This document shows, one piece after another, positions 60,254 to 64,000 of a stretch of 64,000 nt of DNA. The notes under the pieces are model-generated. The model made no database searches. It was given only the letters and a program-made list of their open reading frames with translations, and was not told the origin of the DNA. The stretch is from NCBI GenBank assembly GCA_020746105.1, contig CM036618.1, positions 18,831,001 through 18,895,000 of the forward strand. The letters are read 5' to 3'. How positions within the stretch are numbered: position 1 is the first letter of the stretch; the number at the start of each line of letters is the position of its first letter. Made by a program: the position numbers and the translations under genes. The stretch comes from Trogon surrucura (lineage: Eukaryota > Chordata > Aves > Trogoniformes > Trogonidae).

Positions 60254-61404
60254 GGACTTGTGCAAGGCATTTGACACTGTCCCACATGACATCCTTGTCT
60301 CTAAAATGGAGAGACACGGATTTGACAGATGGACCACTCCGTGGATAAAGAACTGGCTCGATGGTCGCACTCAAAGAGTTGTGGTCAACGGCTCAATGTC
60401 CACATGGAGACCAGTGACAAGCAGTGTTCCTCAGGGGTCTGTTCTGGGTCCAGTGCTGTTCAACATCTTTGTCAGCGACGTGGACGACAGAATTGAGTGC
60501 ACCCTCAGCAAGTTTGCCAACGACACCAAGCTGTGTGGTGCCATGGACTCACTTGAGGGAAGAGATGCCATCCAGAGGGACCTTGATAGGCTTGAGAAAT
60601 GGGCCAGTGCAAACTGCATGAGCTTCAACAAGTCAAAATGCAAGGTCCTTCACCTGGGTTGGGCCAATCCTAGGCACAAATACAAACTGGGCACAGAGTG
60701 GGTTGAGAGTAGCCCTGAAGAGAAGTAGTTGGGGGTGTTGATAGATGAGAAGCTCAACATGAGCCAGCAGTGCGCTCATGCAGCCCAGAAGGCCAACCAC
60801 ATCCTGGCATGTATCAGGAGAAGCGTAGCCAGCAGGTCAAGAGAGGTGATTCTCCCCATTTACTCTTCTCTTGTGAGACCCCACCTTGAATACTGCATCC
60901 AGTTCTGGTGTCCCCACCATAAGAGGGACATAGAACTGTTGGAGTGTGTTCAGAGGAGGGCCACAAAGATATTCCAGGGGCTGGAGCACCTCTGCTATGA
61001 GGACAGGCTGCAGGAGCTGGGATTGTTCAGTCTTGAAAAGAGAAGACTTCAGGGGGACCTAATAGCTACCTTCCAATGCCTGAAGGGATCCTACAGGAAG
61101 GCTGGGGAGGGACTTTTTACAAGAGCGTCCACTGATAGGACAAGGGGAAATGGGTTTAAGTTGAAGGAGAATAGATTTAGATTAGATCTTAGGAAGAAAT
61201 TCTTCAGTACGAGGGTGGCAAGACTTTGGAATAAATTGCCCAGAGATGTTGTGGCTGCCCCCTCCCTGGAGGTGTTCAAGGCCAAGTTGGACAGAGCCTT
61301 GAGTAGCCTGATCTAGTTGAGAGGCGTCCCTGCCCATGACAGGGAGGTTGGATTAGATGATCTCTAAGGTCCCTTCCAGCCCATGCCATTCTATGATTCT
61401 ATGA
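60254..61404 (+). mobile_element. CR1 LINE with longest surviving ORF2 fragment; SINE-partner type tail
   Basis: ORF2 is in one frame from [20 protein letters not shown] to the natural stop at 61316, about 350 codons with a single in-frame TAG (60726-60728), where relatives have Asp in EKDLGVL. The blocks run in order: [97 protein letters not shown]. The catalytic box reads FANDTKL and not FADDTKL; a GAC-to-AAC change at 60519 removes an aspartate required for polymerisation. The 3' UTR (GAGAGGCGTCCCTGCCCATG) matches the SINE tail at 53.9-54.0 kb. The tail is two ATTCTATG units. Endonuclease and N-terminal RT are absent. Confidence 0.96.
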
Positions 61405-64000
61405 AATTCTTAGAAGTGTACTGGCATTTTTGTGATATTTTTTCCAAAGATGTCAAACCATAATGCTTAGACTTAAGTGTAATTGTTTGGAGGAAACCCA
61501 AATTCTATCTAATATGGGGGAGAGAGATATTATGTCCAGAGATATGATCTTTGTTCAACTCTGAGGAATGAACTTCTGAGAGGCTAGCAGAAAAAATATA
61601 GAAGTATCACAATATTGTTACTTTCCAGAAGGTGCTTTGAGGTCTACGCTACCAGTGACTCAGTATCATTGAAATTAATTTGTTTGGCTTTTGTCCTAAA
61701 GAATAGTTATTCACTTAAAGTACTTCTACCTGAATGCAGAATGTTGATGAATTACTTGGATAATTGAATGCGTATGATTAAGTAAGAAACAACACAAAGT
61801 ATTTGTATAAATACAAAAGTTGCATCTTTAGCTAGCCAAAAAAAAAATAAATGCAGGGCTGCAGACAGACCTGTGTTGTCTTTAGGGTAGGTTTTAGATA
61901 GCATGAGCTAAGAAAGCATTTATTGAGTTTATTTATCTAATGGGTTTGGATTACATTCATTGGAGCTCTCTATGTTGATCTAGATGACATCAAAGTACTG
62001 GGTTAAATTGCTAGTATCTCAAGGGTTAAATTGCCACTTGCTCTGTGATCCATCAGGAAAACAAATGAAACAGAAAAATACTGGAGAAGACAGCAGGGCT
62101 TACTACCCCATGAAGATGTTGAGTATCCTCACCATCTCCCAGAATTTCATGGGAAGAAGCACTGGAATTGGTGAATCTTACTTTCCTTGATGTTACGGAG
62201 ACATCCAAGTTGAAGAATTTCAGATTTTCTGTCATCACGTGGGGCTTTTTGTTACTAACCACTAAATCAGTGTCTGCATCCTGAAAAGTTATTAAAAGAA
62301 CCCAAACTGCATGTTTATAGAAGTAGTCTTGTTATACACTCAGAATGTGTATGCAGGCTTCTTACGGTAGAAACGTGCCTGCACAGATTTGTGCAAACAT
62401 TTGGTAGCAAAGCATCATTGCTAATGAGGACGGTTAGTTTCCTGCATGCTTGTATATGCAGATTGTCAATGATGAGTAACTTATGAACTTATGTGTATTT
62501 TGGCAATTCGTGAGTTGCTTTACTCCCTGTTCCTACTGTATGTGTATTTTGGCATGTTGACTTAGTGCATATTCCTAAATAGTATGTAGATTTGTAATGT
62601 TGAGTCTGGGTTTGCATGTTGTATTCTTTCATAGTGCTAGGCAGGACAAGAATAGTTGAAAGGGGAGATGAGATATTATTTTGTCATTTTAATAATATTG
62701 CAAGTCGTCAGGGACGCTGGGAAAGTGTAAAACTTTGTATCACTATTGACTGAGAATAGCAAAGCCAAACTGGGTGTGATTCAAGTTATGTAGCTGAAGA
62801 AACAAAACAAAAAGTCTGAAATTTTGCCAAAAAACAAACAGAAATGGCAACCTCTGTTCATCTCTTATAGTCACTGTATATGAGATGTAAAGATGATTTA
62901 TAATTACTTTAAAAGTTTATTTGAAATATCCTTATCGTGACCGCGTCTGATTCTTCTATTAGCTTCACCAGGCTGAAATAACTTCATGCAAGTAAACAGC
63001 TTTAAACTGTCTAGAGAGGCAATCTGACCCACTAAAACCAGTTCTTGCTTTACTCCCTGCCACAGGCCGTGACTATCAAATTAAGCAGTGAGAAATGTTG
63101 ACTGCTATTTTGGCCACCCAGTACATCTAAGAGTGAACATGTGGCTAAAGAGAAGTGCTAGCTGTTGAGAGATCTGCTTTATATTCCAGTCTCTGCCACT
63201 AAGTCCTACTTTTTGACCTGGTATGAATATTTAAGCCCTGTATTCACACCTTTTTCCTCATCCACAAAGTTAGACTGGTGTCATGTAACAGGGATGATAT
63301 GAATCCAAATATTTTAAATTTTATTTTGAAATCCTTTCATAAAAAATCCTGTTAAACAAATACTAATTATGAAGCAAGTTCTCTGAAGGTTTGGGCTAAG
63401 TGCAAGACAAACTCACTGAAACACAATTTGTAATCTTCTTTACAGATCTCTGAGCTTTTGTGAGGTCCTAAAAGCTTATAATATAGTTTTAGATTTCTGA
63501 GGTGAAATTAATGGAATCAGGGCTGGTTTTCTGCAAGAAGCCCTATTTCTCCTGTCCCTTTGTGCTGAGATCCAGTTTCAAAAAAATCTATCTTGGAAGT
63601 TCAGTGCGTGTCTCAATGCAGATATGGTGAAACTTCCTGAAAACCTGTATCTGTGAGAAATTAATTGAGATTTTGAAGGCCTGGGTGAGCTAGGTAGTTT
63701 GGAATAAGCAAAACCATGCTTTTTTTTCTTCTGAAAGTTTGTTCCTTGTATTGCTTGAAGGGATACAAAGAAAAATGGTATGCTGTGTAACTCACCAGGA
63801 AAAGTGCAGAAGTTTGGTGTGGGAATAGTCTCCATTCTAGCTCTGTGCCATATTAAAAGGGCTATACTGCTGTCTTTTAAGAGTGATCAGTGAGAAAGAA
63901 TAATAGAGTAGGTATAATACTTGCTAATGCCTGTTAAATGACTCCCTTATCTTCACCAGGAATTAGGTAAATCCTGTCACCCCCTTCCATATTTACGCAC
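61405..64000. other. Unassigned AT-rich right edge, about 2.6 kb
   Basis: Short A-runs occur (for example near 61841). Open frames are at most 85 codons, and nothing is recognised. Confidence 0.6.

Noticed and set aside
60183-60728. A gene starting [12 protein letters not shown]
   Set aside because: The basic N-terminus is a translated GGCA microsatellite joined to CR1 reverse-transcriptase text.

Overview
The window is non-coding bird DNA. The CR1 retrotransposon copies carry the avian ORF2 C-terminus and the 8-bp ATTCTATG-type 3' tail, and the antisense LTRs are of the avian ERVL type. A tRNA/CR1 composite SINE at 53.9-54.1 kb looks like TguSINE1, a family I know from passerines, so a passerine (perching bird) is the most likely source. 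The background is AT-rich, and I can defend no complete host gene, rRNA, functional tRNA or CRISPR array. The DNA is probably intergenic or part of a very long intron.

Layout: a CR1 fragment at 0.6-1.1 kb is followed by about 14 kb of mostly unique DNA with simple repeats and one SINE tail (7.4 kb). From 15.4 to 34.3 kb lies a repeat-dense stretch. It holds a head-to-head CR1 pair (15.4-16.1), a CR1 split by an ERVL-type solo LTR (18.0-19.5), four CR1 pieces of different age (21.8-24.7), an old CR1 tail (27.0), a plus-strand CR1 nested in a minus-strand CR1 beside an LTR (30.6-32.1), and a sister CR1 at 33.3-34.3. About 9 kb of plain DNA follows, then an ERVL-type solo LTR with a perfect 5-bp target duplication (43.3-44.4). 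Two nearly identical CR1 copies sit at 48.3 and 51.4 kb. The right end carries the SINE (53.9), an internally deleted minus-strand CR1 (55.4-56.5), and the CR1 with the longest surviving reading frame (60.25-61.4).

How the elements relate: the 3' end of the 60-kb CR1 matches the tail of the SINE, so the window shows both a non-autonomous element and a LINE of the type expected to move it. The 48-kb and 51-kb CR1s share a 5-base deletion that shifts the ORF2 frame, yet have different 5' ends and flanks. That suggests a frame-broken lineage copied in trans, or gene conversion. All alignments were made by eye, so boundaries are good to about 10 bases unless stated. One 165-bp stretch at 29.86-30.02 kb (minus) has exon-like features but is unproven.
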